Shown here: positions 50,395-61,815 of the stretch, in pieces
Position numbering within the stretch: the stretch's first letter is position 1
Layout: each line of letters begins with the position of its first letter
DNA from: Sanghuangporus weigelae
Taxonomy: Eukaryota > Basidiomycota > Agaricomycetes > Hymenochaetales > Hymenochaetaceae
Length of the DNA: 64,000 nt
Direction of reading: 5' to 3'
Assembly: GCA_033182465.1 (NCBI GenBank)
Contig: CP137325.1
Span: forward strand, 310,001 to 374,000
Translations under genes and position numbers: made by a program
The notes under the pieces: generated by a model
The model's input: the letters and a program-made list of their open reading frames with translations, nothing else
Databases searched by the model: none
Told to the model about the DNA's origin: nothing

Positions 50395-51906
50395 TGTTAG
50401 GGAGTAGGCCCGGGGTTACACCGGTTTGATCCTTTTGCCTAAGCAGCGGTGTGTTGTGCAGAGGTGATCTTATCTACCCACGTCTGGCTGTACCACGCGG
50501 TCCCTTACTAGCCTTCCTAGTCGCGGTCCGAGTTATGGATGCTTTCAGATACGAGGTAATAGTAAAGCAGATTGGGATTTCCAAGAGGCGTGATAGTACA
50601 AAGCACACAGTAATAGCTCGCTGTAGGGCAAGCTTTACACCAGTGTGTTAAGAGGATCGAAAGATGGGGAAATGAGGGCCTAATCCTACAACTATTTATG
50701 CTCCCAGATATTCCATTTTCCGTCCTATTTCTTACTCATCCTGTCTCCACTTTACTCCACTTTCCTCCACCATTACATCTGTTCCTTTGTCATCCTGCTG
50801 CGCTTCGCTCCACTTTGCTCCAATCTTTGTAAGGTCGTCTCCACTATGACAGAATTCTTTGGAGTTGCTGACTGAGACAATAGAGGTGGTGCTCCGATAT
50901 GGAATGCTCCACTGTCAGTACTCCATAACGATGTCATTGCCGTCATTGAGTGGCATCTTTGCTCTTGGAGCGATGTAGGCTGCTCGGTATGTGATTCTTC
51001 GGAATTCATCTCGAGGTCCAGCGAGGGTAAGCATAACTCGCACGTCAGTGTTAAGATGTCGGGTCGGTGTAGAGTATGGTCCAAGGCATATCATGAACTG
51101 CATAAGCTCTGCTGGTGGGTTCTGCTGGGTTCTGGTGACTAGCCATGCTTTGCCTTCGTATCGTATATCGCGAATGTAGCACCATATCCTTCGTTGTATA
51201 AGGAGTTGTAATTGCTTGGTTTCCAGGTTCGCATCTCTCGGTAAATAAAGGTTTGCCTGTATCGTAGATGCTGGACATGGTGTGTGCAACTCCGGTCTAT
51301 ACCATCCAATCATTCTCCAAGTTATCGGGTTCGCAGTTCGAGGGGTCCGAGTTGTGATCGTGAGTTCCTCTCGTTTCTTGGGTACTATTGGGCTTGGTGG
51401 ATTGGAATGCATTGTATCCTGAAGGTGTCGCTCGGTTTCGATGTGACAGTCACGCGTACCAACCGTTGCCGTGCATACTAAGTAGTATACTTCATAAAGG
51501 ACCATGTAAACTCGTGCACAGACTTGACAGTGCTGAAATGCCAGTGAGGTCTCCATAAACCTTATTAGCCTTTAGCCTTTTAGCGTTTAGGCTTTAGTAG
51601 TTGTGCTTCTGGACTTCTAAGAAGTTTGATCGCTTCTTTTGATCGAGGTCGCTCTGGTTGCTTGGTCGGCGGCGTTAGAGTGGTAGTCCGCGGTAATAGG
51701 CGGTCGGCGGTGTTAGCTGTTAGCGGGATTACGTATCCGCTTCGGTGCTTCTAGCGCTCGGGTGGTAACGGGTTACTGTTGCCTAGGCCGCTCGATTGCT
51801 TGGGCCTTTGATAGCTGGCTTGGTTACCGGTCGCGTTTGGAAAGCTGATCGTGTAGATCTGTTGATCGTGTCGATCCTGATGCGAGTTTTTGAGCGGATC
51901 CTTTCA
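50395..51906 (-). repeat. Extra LTR from the tandem duplication
   Basis: A complete 1512-bp B/D-type LTR with no internal region attached on either side, as expected for the recombined middle copy. Confidence 0.85.
50915..51556 (-). CDS. U3 ORF, 213 residues (extra LTR)
   Basis: Same sequence as in B's LTRs. Confidence 0.35.
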   Translation of the reverse strand: METSLAFQHCQVCARVYMVLYEVYYLVCTATVGTRDCHIETERHLQDTMHSNPPSPIVPKKREELTITTRTPRTANPITWRMIGWYRPELHTPCPASTIQANLYLPRDANLETKQLQLLIQRRIWCYIRDIRYEGKAWLVTRTQQNPPAELMQFMICLGPYSTPTRHLNTDVRVMLTLAGPRDEFRRITYRAAYIAPRAKMPLNDGNDIVMEY

Positions 51907-51922
51907 GCTATGCTGTTGTATT

Positions 51923-52400
51923 TGTTAGGGAGTAGGCCCGGGGTTACACCGGTTCAATCCTTTTGCCTAAGCAGCGGTGTGTTGTGCAGAGGTGATCTTA
52001 TCTACCCACGTCTGGCTGTACCACGCGGTCCCTTACTAGCCTTCTTAGTCACTGTCCGAGTTATGGATGCTTTCAGATACGAGGTAATAGTAAAGCAGAT
52101 TGGGATTTCCAAGAGGCGTGATAGTACAAAGCACACAGTAATAGCTCGCTGTAGGGCAAGCTTTACACCAGTGTGTTAAGAGGATCGAAAGATGGGGAAA
52201 TGAGGGCCTAATCCTACAACTATTTATGCTCCCAGATATTCCATTTTCCGTCCTATTTCTTACTCATCCTGTCTCCACTTTACTCCACTTTCCTCCATCA
52301 TTACATCTGTTCCTTTGTCATCCTGCTGCGCTTCGCTCCACTTTGCTCCAATCTTTGTAAGGTCGTCTCCACTATGACAGAATTCTTTGGAGTTGCTGAC
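51923..52400 (-). repeat. Variant LTR E fragment, copy 2
   Basis: Carries the same private variants as 49917-50394, so it arose by duplication and not by a second insertion. The preceding 16 bp (51907-51922) repeat the element C stub. Confidence 0.8.
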
Positions 52401-53912
52401 TGTTAGGGAGTAGGCCCGGGGTTACACCGGTTTGATCCTTTTGCCTAAGCAGCGGTGTGTTGTGCAGAGGTGATCTTATCTACCCACGTCTGGCTGTACC
52501 ACGCGGTCCCTTACTAGCCTTCCTAGTCGCGGTCCGAGTTATGGATGCTTTCAGATACGAGGTAATAGTAAAGCAGATTGGGATTTCCAAGAGGCGTGAT
52601 AGTACAAAGCACACAGTAATAGCTCGCTGTAGGGCAAGCTTTACACCAGTGTGTTAAGAGGATCGAAAGATGGGGAAATGAGGGCCTAATCCTACAACTA
52701 TTTATGCTCCCAGATATTCCATTTTCCGTCCTATTTCTTACTCATCCTGTCTCCACTTTACTCCACTTTCCTCCACCATTACATCTGTTCCTTTGTCATC
52801 CTGCTGCGCTTCGCTCCACTTTGCTCCAATCTTTGTAAGGTCGTCTCCACTATGACAGAATTCTTTGGAGTTGCTGACTGAGACAATAGAGGTGGTGCTC
52901 CGATATGGAATGCTCCACTGTCAGTACTCCATAACGATGTCATTGCCGTCATTGAGTGGCATCTTTGCTCTTGGAGCGATGTAGGCTGCTCGGTATGTGA
53001 TTCTTCGGAATTCATCTCGAGGTCCAGCGAGGGTAAGCATAACTCGCACGTCAGTGTTAAGATGTCGGGTCGGTGTAGAGTATGGTCCAAGGCATATCAT
53101 GAACTGCATAAGCTCTGCTGGTGGGTTCTGCTGGGTTCTGGTGACTAGCCATGCTTTGCCTTCGTATCGTATATCGCGAATGTAGCACCATATCCTTCGT
53201 TGTATAAGGAGTTGTAATTGCTTGGTTTCCAGGTTCGCATCTCTCGGTAAATAAAGGTTTGCCTGTATCGTAGATGCTGGACATGGTGTGTGCAACTCCG
53301 GTCTATACCATCCAATCATTCTCCAAGTTATCGGGTTCGCAGTTCGAGGGGTCCGAGTTGTGATCGTGAGTTCCTCTCGTTTCTTGGGTACTATTGGGCT
53401 TGGTGGATTGGAATGCATTGTATCCTGAAGGTGTCGCTCGGTTTCGATGTGACAGTCACGCGTACCAACCGTTGCCGTGCATACTAAGTAGTATACTTCA
53501 TAAAGGACCATGTAAACTCGTGCACAGACTTGACAGTGCTGAAATGCCAGTGAGGTCTCCATAAACCTTATTAGCCTTTAGCCTTTTAGCGTTTAGGCTT
53601 TAGTAGTTGTGCTTCTGGACTTCTAAGAAGTTTGATCGCTTCTTTTGATCGAGGTCGCTCTGGTTGCTTGGTCGGCGGCGTTAGAGTGGTAGTCCGCGGT
53701 AATAGGCGGTCGGCGGTGTTAGCTGTTAGCGGGATTACGTATCCGCTTCGGTGCTTCTAGCGCTCGGGTGGTAACGGGTTACTGTTGCCTAGGCCGCTCG
53801 ATTGCTTGGGCCTTTGATAGCTGGCTTGGTTACCGGTCGCGTTTGGAAAGCTGATCGTGTAGATCTGTTGATCGTGTCGATCCTGATGCGAGTTTTTGAG
53901 CGGATCCTTTCA
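52401..53912 (-). repeat. 3' LTR of element D
   Basis: 1512 bp, B-type variants, followed by the CTACACCCCCCC tract (polypurine tract on the minus strand). Confidence 0.92.
52921..53562 (-). CDS. U3 ORF, 213 residues (3' LTR of D)
   Basis: Same sequence as in B's LTRs. Confidence 0.5.
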   Translation of the reverse strand: METSLAFQHCQVCARVYMVLYEVYYLVCTATVGTRDCHIETERHLQDTMHSNPPSPIVPKKREELTITTRTPRTANPITWRMIGWYRPELHTPCPASTIQANLYLPRDANLETKQLQLLIQRRIWCYIRDIRYEGKAWLVTRTQQNPPAELMQFMICLGPYSTPTRHLNTDVRVMLTLAGPRDEFRRITYRAAYIAPRAKMPLNDGNDIVMEY

Positions 53913-54036
53913 CTACACCCCCCCTAAGATGAACTTTCGGAGAAATGTTCATCCTAATCCGTGAGAAAGCTCGGATAAAGGGTCGCCTAGTGATGGTTGA
54001 TTTTTGCAATCAAACCATCATCATCTCTGCTCCAAA

Positions 54037-54352
54037 ATGTCGAAAGTCGCCGCTGCTGTTACTGTTTTTGTCGCTATTGTCGCGATTTTCGGCATAAATC
54101 ATTGGATTTTGGAGCGTAAGAGGCGTGCTCAGGTAAGTGATGCATGCTCTGTGCCGTTTCGAGTTGTTAATCATCCTCTAGGAGGCTGACTTCGAAATGC
54201 AATCGTTCCAGCGCGATGTTACTACTGTCGCGCTTCGAGTTCACCTCGCGCTCGGTTATGACGTTGAGGTTATCGATCCAGTCGTCGAAAATGCAGGTAT
54301 TGCTTCGCAGGAACGTCGTGAAAAGGGTGTCTGGGAAGACATTGACTTGTAA
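54037..54352 (+). CDS. Antisense membrane-protein ORF in element D
   Basis: Matches the copy in B; GT-AG signals at 54133-54181. Confidence 0.5.
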
Positions 54353-54891
54353 AGGGTGGTGGGAAGGGATATGAATATGAAATGTGCATCATGTAAAGAA
54401 TATGACGCAATTGAAAGTGATAAGAAAGAAATCATAAAGTCGTTAATGAATAAGTTTTATACCAATTTGGGAGTGAAGTTCCAGGTGTTTACCTACGGCT
54501 CTTCAACCCCCAAATGGAGTTTTTCGAAGAAAGAGTGTAATTGGAGTGCCTTTCAGCGTGAAGGCACATCCTAGCATGATGCAAGGGAGTGACTTCACGT
54601 AAACTTTTGGCTTCTCCGTTGCATAGAGGATAATAAAAGGTAGGCATAATCTGCTAATTCGGAGCCGGCACAATAAAACAATATACAAAATGTCTAGGCC
54701 CTTGTAGGTTCTTTGACACTTCTGCATAGTGCTTCATTTGTGCTGGTTGGCCGAATAAGCGTGAAATAAAGAGGTGCATAAAGCATAATTTGGTCGGATG
54801 TGACCATAAATATCATAAGGTAAGAATGAAATGCATAATTGACCATGTCGGGTCACGATATGGGAAAGGGGTTGCATAAAAGAAGAGTTGT

Positions 54892-55968
54892 TTACAAATC
54901 TTCGGATTCTTCAGCCTCAGGTGTAGTCTGGGCCGAGTTCGCTGGGGTATATAGTTCCCTGCTTTCACCTTCTTCACTTGACTCTGTATCGTCGGAGTGT
55001 ACGTACATGTCCTCCTGTTCCGACATAGTAAGCATCTCGTCCGGCTGGTAGAGTTCGTTCGGGTACTGGTAGACTGAGATCATCAGATCTTCCAGCAAGG
55101 GGTGTCGTGTAGCCTGTAGTTTTTCTCTGGCTTCTTCCTCTCGGTTGTTGAGTTCCATAAGGTAATGAGGGTCGTAGTTAACCTCTTTGCCTTCGACTAC
55201 GTGGTGCTCGATGTTGTCGAGTGGTACCTCGTCCGTAGTAGAGTTCCTCGCTTCAATAACCGTTCGGTATCTCGTTCCTTCGTAATACTTCGTCATGTTG
55301 AGTACCGTCATGAACTGCATGGTGTGGGATGCATAGAAGCCCGTCTGGTCGGCTATGTATATAATGTACTTCATCGCATCGATGCTCATCGGATGATAGT
55401 GACTCCATCGCATCATTCGGTTAAGAATTGCGGTAGTCATGTCTCGTCGGTAGGCGCAAATTTGAATTGCCGAATGATAGATGCCCATGATGTTCTTGTA
55501 TGTCGTTTCGTGCCTAAAGTCGATCTTGCCTCGATGTAATGCTTGTGTTTCGAGTTCGATCGCGTAGGTTAGAAATGCATCATCATTGAGTCGGCGTAAT
55601 GCTGCGTCTCGAGGGTTACTGAGTTTGAATAACCACTCGTCTGAGTGATTCGCCATCATAAGGTGGGGTATTTCGTCTCGGTTGTGGTGGATTGCGTTCC
55701 ACTTGTCAAATAGATCATCGAAGTACTTCCCTGGGCATAGGGGTACAATCTCATCTTCGTAGTTCTCTTCGTTGAATCGGTTGCACAGCTGTGGCCATTG
55801 ATAACGTTCGGTCGGTGGCCTGAGTGTAAATGTCCATTCTGGTGCATCTTCTGGTTGACAGAATGCATGTAGCTCGTCGAAAATAGGCATAGCTGAGTAG
55901 TGGTTCGTCTGCAGTGAAGTAGAGCTGTTGAGATTCGAGTTGTTGTTCCTTAGCTCGAAGTTCTCCAT
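54892..55968 (-). CDS. Post-pol accessory ORF of D (358 residues)
   Basis: Appears identical to the B copy. Confidence 0.6.
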   Translation of the reverse strand: MENFELRNNNSNLNSSTSLQTNHYSAMPIFDELHAFCQPEDAPEWTFTLRPPTERYQWPQLCNRFNEENYEDEIVPLCPGKYFDDLFDKWNAIHHNRDEIPHLMMANHSDEWLFKLSNPRDAALRRLNDDAFLTYAIELETQALHRGKIDFRHETTYKNIMGIYHSAIQICAYRRDMTTAILNRMMRWSHYHPMSIDAMKYIIYIADQTGFYASHTMQFMTVLNMTKYYEGTRYRTVIEARNSTTDEVPLDNIEHHVVEGKEVNYDPHYLMELNNREEEAREKLQATRHPLLEDLMISVYQYPNELYQPDEMLTMSEQEDMYVHSDDTESSEEGESRELYTPANSAQTTPEAEESEDL

Positions 55969-56143
55969 GTTTTATACCATCTTGTTGGTATGTCGGCGAT
56001 GTCTTGCCTAATTCTTCTATCTCTGCTCTCGCTTTGGTGTGCCACATTGATGTCATCGCTTGGTAAGGTCATTGGGGACCTTACTCATCGTCTCTATTGT
56101 GGATCCATAAGCGGCTCCATCGGGTGGAGTGCATGTGATGCAA

Positions 56144-59100
56144 CTATTGCCTCATTCGTTTTCGTGCGGCGATCCATTGGTTAAGGTTCGGTGGCTGGAT
56201 TGCCTGAGGATACTTTTTATGGAATGCTTCGATCATTTGATAGGAGTTCTTGAGGTTGTCAAGTGGCTCCCATGTTCGCTCCTGGTATCCTTTCCATTGG
56301 ATAAGGTATTGGACCTTGCTCCGATGACGTCTTGTGTTATGAATCGTCTCCACTTCGTACTCTGCTTCTCCCTCCACTTCAATAGGTGGTGGTTCATCCA
56401 AAGTGGGTCTTCCAGGGTATTCCTTTCGTTTGTAAGGCCTGAGAAGACTCGCATGAAACACTGGGTGGATCGGAAGGGTTTCGGGTAAGCGTAATCTGAA
56501 TGACACTTGTCCGACTGCCTTCTCGACTTTATAAGGCCCTGCCCATTTCATTGCAAGTTTCTTCGTTGGTTCCAATCGACTGAGATTCCTCATGTCTAGT
56601 AACACTTCGTCTCCTGGCTTGTACTCTGGCAGTTTGCCTCGATGCAGGTCTGCATAAAGCTTCATTGCCTCATTCGCTTGCCTAATCGAATTATAGGCTT
56701 CTTGCTGTACTTGTCGAAGCTCCTCTAGGTGATTTATTGCTTCTGGGACGTTTGAATCACCGGTCTCCGCAACGTCCAGGTGAGGATGCCATCCATACAG
56801 TGTATAGAATGGTGACTGATGTGTAGTACTGTGCTTCCTGTTGTTGTAGGCGAATTCTGCTATATCGATGTACTCTGCCCAATCTGTTTGTCGGTAGGAC
56901 ACATAGCAGCGTAAGTACTGTTCAAGCTCTTGATTTAGTCGCTCGGTTTGACCATCGGTTTGTGGATGATACGCTGTACTAGTTTTCCAATCGACATCGA
57001 TGAGTCTGCAGAACTCCTTGAGGAATTGCGCGGTGAAGTTGCTACCTCGGTCGGAGATTACTCGTTTAGGGGCCCCGTAGTATTTGAAGACATGTTGGCG
57101 GAACAAACGTGCCAACTGCTTAGCATTGGGTATTCCTTGGCAAGGAATGAACTTCCCCATTTTAGTGAGTTTGTCCACTATAACGAGTATCGCGCTGTAG
57201 CCTTCATTGCTGACTGGTAAGTCGGTAATCAGGTCACAGGTTATGGTTTCCCATGGTTGATGTGGTGCCTCCAACGGTTGGAGCGGCGGATTTCGAAACT
57301 GTCGAATCGGTTTTGCACGCTGACATATGTCGCAGGTTGCGGTATATGCTCGGATCATTTCTTCCATCTTCGGCCAATAGTATGATCGCTTTACAAGCTC
57401 TATGGTCTTTTCTGCTCCTGGGTGGCCTGCAAGTTTGTGATCATGGCGCCTTCGGATTAGCAACGCTCGTAGGTTGGCGGACGGCGGGATATATAATGCA
57501 TTGGTTACGTAGTGCAAGCCGTTCCTGTAACTGTAGCCGTTGCTCTGCTTGATCGCCTGAATCTCCTTCTTAGCCTCCTCGGTATTGTAGTTCCTCTTGA
57601 TCGTTCGGATAATAGGATCAGAGATAGTGACCATTTCGGTTTCTAGCTTGTATAGACCGTTGATCTCCGTTCGTCGCAATGTTTGTTGCTTGATCGTATC
57701 AGGAGGTAACAAGGTAACTCCTAAGTTGTCCTTGTCCTCTGGCATATAGTCGGATCGTCGTGATAGCTCGTCAGCTTGGTTCTTCTTGCCTGGCCAATGG
57801 AGAATCTTGAAGTTATATCGTGATAACTCTAGTGCCCATCTCGCTTGACGTCTCGATAGATTCTGAGCTGTCATGAAGTATCGGAGATTTGCATGATCGC
57901 TTCGGATTGTTACTGGTTCTTTGGTTCCCTCCAATAGGTGTCTCCAATGCTTGAGTGCTTCCATGATTGCTAGCATCTCTTTGTCATGCGTCGGATAGTT
58001 TCGTTGGGTGTTCGTTAGAGTTTTCGACATGAAACCTAAAGGTCTCAGTTCTCCTTGGTTGTCTTCTTGTTGTAAGACTGCACCAATCGCTACATCGGAT
58101 GCGTCGGTTTCCAATGTATATGGTTTGTCTGGCTTTGGCATTGCCAATGCGACTTCCGTTTCGAATGCCTTCTTGATACTTTCGAATGCCTTATCTTGTG
58201 CCTCTGCCCATATGAACTTGCGATCCTTTTTGATAAGGTCGCCAATAGGTGCGAATGTATCGGCATAGTTCCTGATGAATCTTCGGTAGAAGTTACAAAA
58301 TCCTTGGAACTTTCGAACTTGTCGTTTCGTCTTTGGCACTGGCCATTCGTGAATAGCTTTGAGCTTATAAGGATCCATCTGGATGCCTTTCGTTCCTACT
58401 ACAAATCCCAAGTAGTCGAGTTGGGTTTGGAGGAAGTGACATTTCTCGATTTTGAGGTAAATGTCGAGCTCTCGGCATTTCTGTAGAATTGCCCTGAGGA
58501 GTTTCCAATGTTCCTCTTCAGTTTGTGCTTGACCAATAAGGTCGTCCAAATAGTTGAGTGCTTCTTCTGTCCTGAGCCAATATTCGAAGTTGTCATTCAT
58601 GAATCGTTGGAATACTGCAGGTGAGTTCTTCATTCCAAACATCATGACCTTTGGCTTGTAGACTGCATTGCCAACTCGGAATGCTGCCTTCCACTCGTCT
58701 CCTTCTCGGATTCGCAGGTTGTTGTAACCTGATCGCATGTCAAGTGTAAAGAAGAACTTTCCTTTCTCCAGTTTCTCTGGGAGAACACTCATGATCGGTA
58801 TCGGGTATGGATCTGATACTGTCGTGTCGTTGATGTCTCGGTAATCGGTTACTGCTCGTGCTCCTCCGTCTTTCTTTCCTACAAAGAAGACTGGTGCTGC
58901 TACCGGACATGGTTCATGTGGTTGCACCTTTTCAATCCATCCTTTGTCAAGTAACTCTTTGACATAAGCATCGAGTGCTGCCTGCTCTTCTCGTGTGAGC
59001 TTGATAATAGGCCTTGGTTTCGGTAATGGTACTCCTTCTTTGAGGTTAATCGCCATATCCCATTTCGTATGCTTGGGTAACCTTCTTGACTTGTCAGGAT

Positions 59101-60622
59101 CAAAGACATCTGCGTAGTCTTCTATTTCCTTTGGTAGGAGTTTTCGCCAATCTCGTTTCTGTGTTCCTAGTAATCCTTCTGCAGCTGCCTTTTGTTGAGA
59201 ATACTGCTGGGATACTGAACTCGCTTTGTTCAGAGGCTGTGAGACTTGGTTCTGCTGCCTTGGTGACCAATTTCGATTGATGTCTAGCTCTAGCTTTGCA
59301 GCGAGCTCTTCCTTTCTGGTAAGGGTAGCTGGTTGGTTGGTCGTCCTAAGACTTTCAATGTCTTCTGGCTCTATATCGTGCATAGGAGTGTCTTCTGTTG
59401 TCTCCTGCTCGTCTTGCATCTCGATATCGCTTTCGTTGTCTGCCCATCTTGTACGCTTCGGTGTGGGACTAGCTCCTCGCATTAACGATGCCGTTCTCGG
59501 TCGTATAATGCCTGCCACTGGCTTCTCTGGGTACCGTGTCTTTCGTGGTCGTATCCTATACTTCATGCCCGGGTTTTCTTCTGGTGATGGCCAGAGTTCT
59601 TCATCTTCCGGCATGTTTTGCCTCAGTGGGTGTATCTTCTGTGGTGGTTGTTTCTTCCAACGTTTCGGAGAGTCGTTTATTTCCTCCTGTTCGTCTAGGC
59701 TATGCTTGCCTGTTACATCTTGTGTTTCACCTTCGGATGTCTGGTACAGTTGCCGTGCTGGGATCGTCCGTCTCGGTATGTGCCTTGGTCGTCGTTGCAC
59801 TATACTCGTTCCTTGTGGTGCCTGTTTCTTCCATCGCTTGGGAGTGTAGTTTATTTCCTCCTCATCTCGATGATGCTTGTTTGCCGTTTCCTGTTGTGGC
59901 TGTTTCGTTGCAGAGTCTGGTATATTTTCCGTGCTCGGACTCTTCACTTCTGGCGTCTGTTTTGCCTGTTCCAGTCTTGGTGTTGCTGGTCTGGTTTCCG
60001 GCTTCGCTTGTGGCTTCGTTTCGTGAGAGTGTCCGTTGTTGTCTCTCCTTGGCGCAAATATTATTCCTGGTGCTCCAGAGTGTCGATAGTTGTCTCTGTC
60101 CTGAGCCTGTTGCTTCGTGTTACGCCTAGGTCTTGTCTTGTCAGGTTTGCCTTTCGTTTGCCGTTTCCGTTTGCGCTTCCTGTGCCTTCGCTTCTTGGTA
60201 GCTCGTATGACGTTGAGCTCGAATGGTATCGAATTACCATTCCGATTCCATACTTGATTCTTCCAATCAATTTCGGGATTGACTTTGGCCAAATAGTCAA
60301 TTCCTAGGATCACTTGATCCTGTCCTGTGGTTGCTACTGCCAACGTTTGTGGCTGCGGTTTAGGTCCATCAAAAATTAATGTGTAGACCTCGTGCGTGAT
60401 TGCTCCTCCTTGGTTGGGACTTCCATCCGCATTATTCAAAGGTCGAGGGTGATCAAGCCTCTTTTTGAATAGGCTGTAGTGTCGTACCAAGTTGGGGTGT
60501 ATCGTGCTGCATGTAGCTCCGGAATCGATTAACGCTTTGACTGCTAGGGTCTTTGTTCCAACCTTCACTCGAATAGGTAATCGGGGATGCAATGCTTGTA
60601 TTGGCAATCGCTTATTGTACAT
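56144..60622 (-). CDS. Pol polyprotein of element D (1492 residues)
   Basis: Appears identical to B's pol, with protease, RT, RNase H, integrase and chromodomain motifs all present. Confidence 0.95.
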   Translation of the reverse strand: MYNKRLPIQALHPRLPIRVKVGTKTLAVKALIDSGATCSTIHPNLVRHYSLFKKRLDHPRPLNNADGSPNQGGAITHEVYTLIFDGPKPQPQTLAVATTGQDQVILGIDYLAKVNPEIDWKNQVWNRNGNSIPFELNVIRATKKRRHRKRKRKRQTKGKPDKTRPRRNTKQQAQDRDNYRHSGAPGIIFAPRRDNNGHSHETKPQAKPETRPATPRLEQAKQTPEVKSPSTENIPDSATKQPQQETANKHHRDEEEINYTPKRWKKQAPQGTSIVQRRPRHIPRRTIPARQLYQTSEGETQDVTGKHSLDEQEEINDSPKRWKKQPPQKIHPLRQNMPEDEELWPSPEENPGMKYRIRPRKTRYPEKPVAGIIRPRTASLMRGASPTPKRTRWADNESDIEMQDEQETTEDTPMHDIEPEDIESLRTTNQPATLTRKEELAAKLELDINRNWSPRQQNQVSQPLNKASSVSQQYSQQKAAAEGLLGTQKRDWRKLLPKEIEDYADVFDPDKSRRLPKHTKWDMAINLKEGVPLPKPRPIIKLTREEQAALDAYVKELLDKGWIEKVQPHEPCPVAAPVFFVGKKDGGARAVTDYRDINDTTVSDPYPIPIMSVLPEKLEKGKFFFTLDMRSGYNNLRIREGDEWKAAFRVGNAVYKPKVMMFGMKNSPAVFQRFMNDNFEYWLRTEEALNYLDDLIGQAQTEEEHWKLLRAILQKCRELDIYLKIEKCHFLQTQLDYLGFVVGTKGIQMDPYKLKAIHEWPVPKTKRQVRKFQGFCNFYRRFIRNYADTFAPIGDLIKKDRKFIWAEAQDKAFESIKKAFETEVALAMPKPDKPYTLETDASDVAIGAVLQQEDNQGELRPLGFMSKTLTNTQRNYPTHDKEMLAIMEALKHWRHLLEGTKEPVTIRSDHANLRYFMTAQNLSRRQARWALELSRYNFKILHWPGKKNQADELSRRSDYMPEDKDNLGVTLLPPDTIKQQTLRRTEINGLYKLETEMVTISDPIIRTIKRNYNTEEAKKEIQAIKQSNGYSYRNGLHYVTNALYIPPSANLRALLIRRRHDHKLAGHPGAEKTIELVKRSYYWPKMEEMIRAYTATCDICQRAKPIRQFRNPPLQPLEAPHQPWETITCDLITDLPVSNEGYSAILVIVDKLTKMGKFIPCQGIPNAKQLARLFRQHVFKYYGAPKRVISDRGSNFTAQFLKEFCRLIDVDWKTSTAYHPQTDGQTERLNQELEQYLRCYVSYRQTDWAEYIDIAEFAYNNRKHSTTHQSPFYTLYGWHPHLDVAETGDSNVPEAINHLEELRQVQQEAYNSIRQANEAMKLYADLHRGKLPEYKPGDEVLLDMRNLSRLEPTKKLAMKWAGPYKVEKAVGQVSFRLRLPETLPIHPVFHASLLRPYKRKEYPGRPTLDEPPPIEVEGEAEYEVETIHNTRRHRSKVQYLIQWKGYQERTWEPLDNLKNSYQMIEAFHKKYPQAIQPPNLNQWIAARKRMRQ

Positions 60623-60726
60623 CGCTTCACTGGGGTTGAACCCAGGAGGTTTGAAACACTGGTTGTTGAAACCTTTCTCGTCACCCTTGTCACACTCACA
60701 TCGCGCAGTCTCGTTCGATGGAGGTC

Positions 60727-61815
60727 TTAATCTTTTCCCTGTTGCTCTTTACTTGCTAGGGATTTGCGAATGTTGTTTCGGTATTCTTCGTCATGCTTGC
60801 AAGTCCATCCTGCTGATTCGTCGCCTTTAGCCCATGCTACATGATCGTAGTGGACTGGCCTTCGGCAGTGTGGATCGGGACATGTTTCCTTGAAATCGAT
60901 TGTTCGTGTTGTCATCGTCCTCCGTTTTACACCATTAGTCTTCTTCGGCCGCTTCGAGGAAGAACCCTTTTGCTTCCTTGGTGCCTTGCACTCCTTTGCG
61001 TAATGTCCTGACTTTTCACAGTTGTAGCATTTGCCTCCCTTCTTCGGCAAGCCTCGGAGTGCATCTACATCCATGGCGTCTGGATCTCGTTTCGTTGTTT
61101 GTACTGGTGGTCGGAAAGATGACTGTCCGTTCGATTTGAATCTCGGGGTGTATGTTTGACTGCCCATGAGCCTTTGCCTGGCGTCAGAGTTTGCTAGGTT
61201 GCTTGTCCATTCCATCCATGCATCGAGGTCGTTCTTCTCGAAAGCGTCGGGTTGTACAGATTCGACTCGTCGTTTGACCCACATGTCTAGTCCTTTGACA
61301 TAGATGTACTTGAGCATCTGCTTATCCATCGTGTCTGGTGCTCGTGCTTTGAGTCGTCGGAATTCGTCGTTGTACGCCCTAATGCTTGCTCCTTTCTGCT
61401 GGATGCATAGTAGTTGGAATAGGGCTTCCTGTTCTCCAATGATCGGATGTCCTGCTCGGATCCTCATCCAGTTCAGCATGTCCTTGAGTGATGCGAACAT
61501 TCCATTTGTCGCAGCGATAATCGCAGGTACTGGTTTCAGTTTCCCATTGGCATCGAATGATGTTAGGGTATTCTTCTCTGCAAACCAATCGTAGCTGTCG
61601 CCTTCTAGTGCCGCAAATAGGCTCTTTGCGATCTCCTCCTCATCCTTGACTCCATGCTGTGCCAGCTTCGAGATACATCGACTAATCCACAGATCAATAT
61701 CTTCGCTTCGCTTGCCATAGTACTTCGGAAGCTTGATGCTGTGTTTAGAGAGTTGTGTCTGAAGAGTCTGTAGTTGCTGCTCCAGTGCTTGCACCTTCTG
61801 GTCGGTTGTCGACAT
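60727..61815 (-). CDS. Gag of element D (362 residues)
   Basis: Same as B's Gag, with the CCHC knuckle. Confidence 0.92.
   Translation of the reverse strand: MSTTDQKVQALEQQLQTLQTQLSKHSIKLPKYYGKRSEDIDLWISRCISKLAQHGVKDEEEIAKSLFAALEGDSYDWFAEKNTLTSFDANGKLKPVPAIIAATNGMFASLKDMLNWMRIRAGHPIIGEQEALFQLLCIQQKGASIRAYNDEFRRLKARAPDTMDKQMLKYIYVKGLDMWVKRRVESVQPDAFEKNDLDAWMEWTSNLANSDARQRLMGSQTYTPRFKSNGQSSFRPPVQTTKRDPDAMDVDALRGLPKKGGKCYNCEKSGHYAKECKAPRKQKGSSSKRPKKTNGVKRRTMTTRTIDFKETCPDPHCRRPVHYDHVAWAKGDESAGWTCKHDEEYRNNIRKSLASKEQQGKD

Larger units (their letters stand above)
48389..52400. repeat. Two tandem 2006-bp units (LTR + 16 bp + variant LTR fragment)
   Basis: Unit 1 is 48389-50394 and unit 2 is 50395-52400; a further LTR at 52401 starts a third partial repeat that continues into element D. 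Each unit is a full LTR (1512), the 16-bp element C stub GCTATGCTGTTGTATT, and 478 bp of variant LTR E. The simplest origin is unequal exchange between the neighbouring LTRs of B and D; an assembly error is the alternative. Confidence 0.85.

Noticed and set aside
37611-53912. Regularly repeated blocks that might suggest a CRISPR-like array
   Set aside because: Repeats are 1512-bp LTRs with retroelement internal regions between them in a eukaryotic context.
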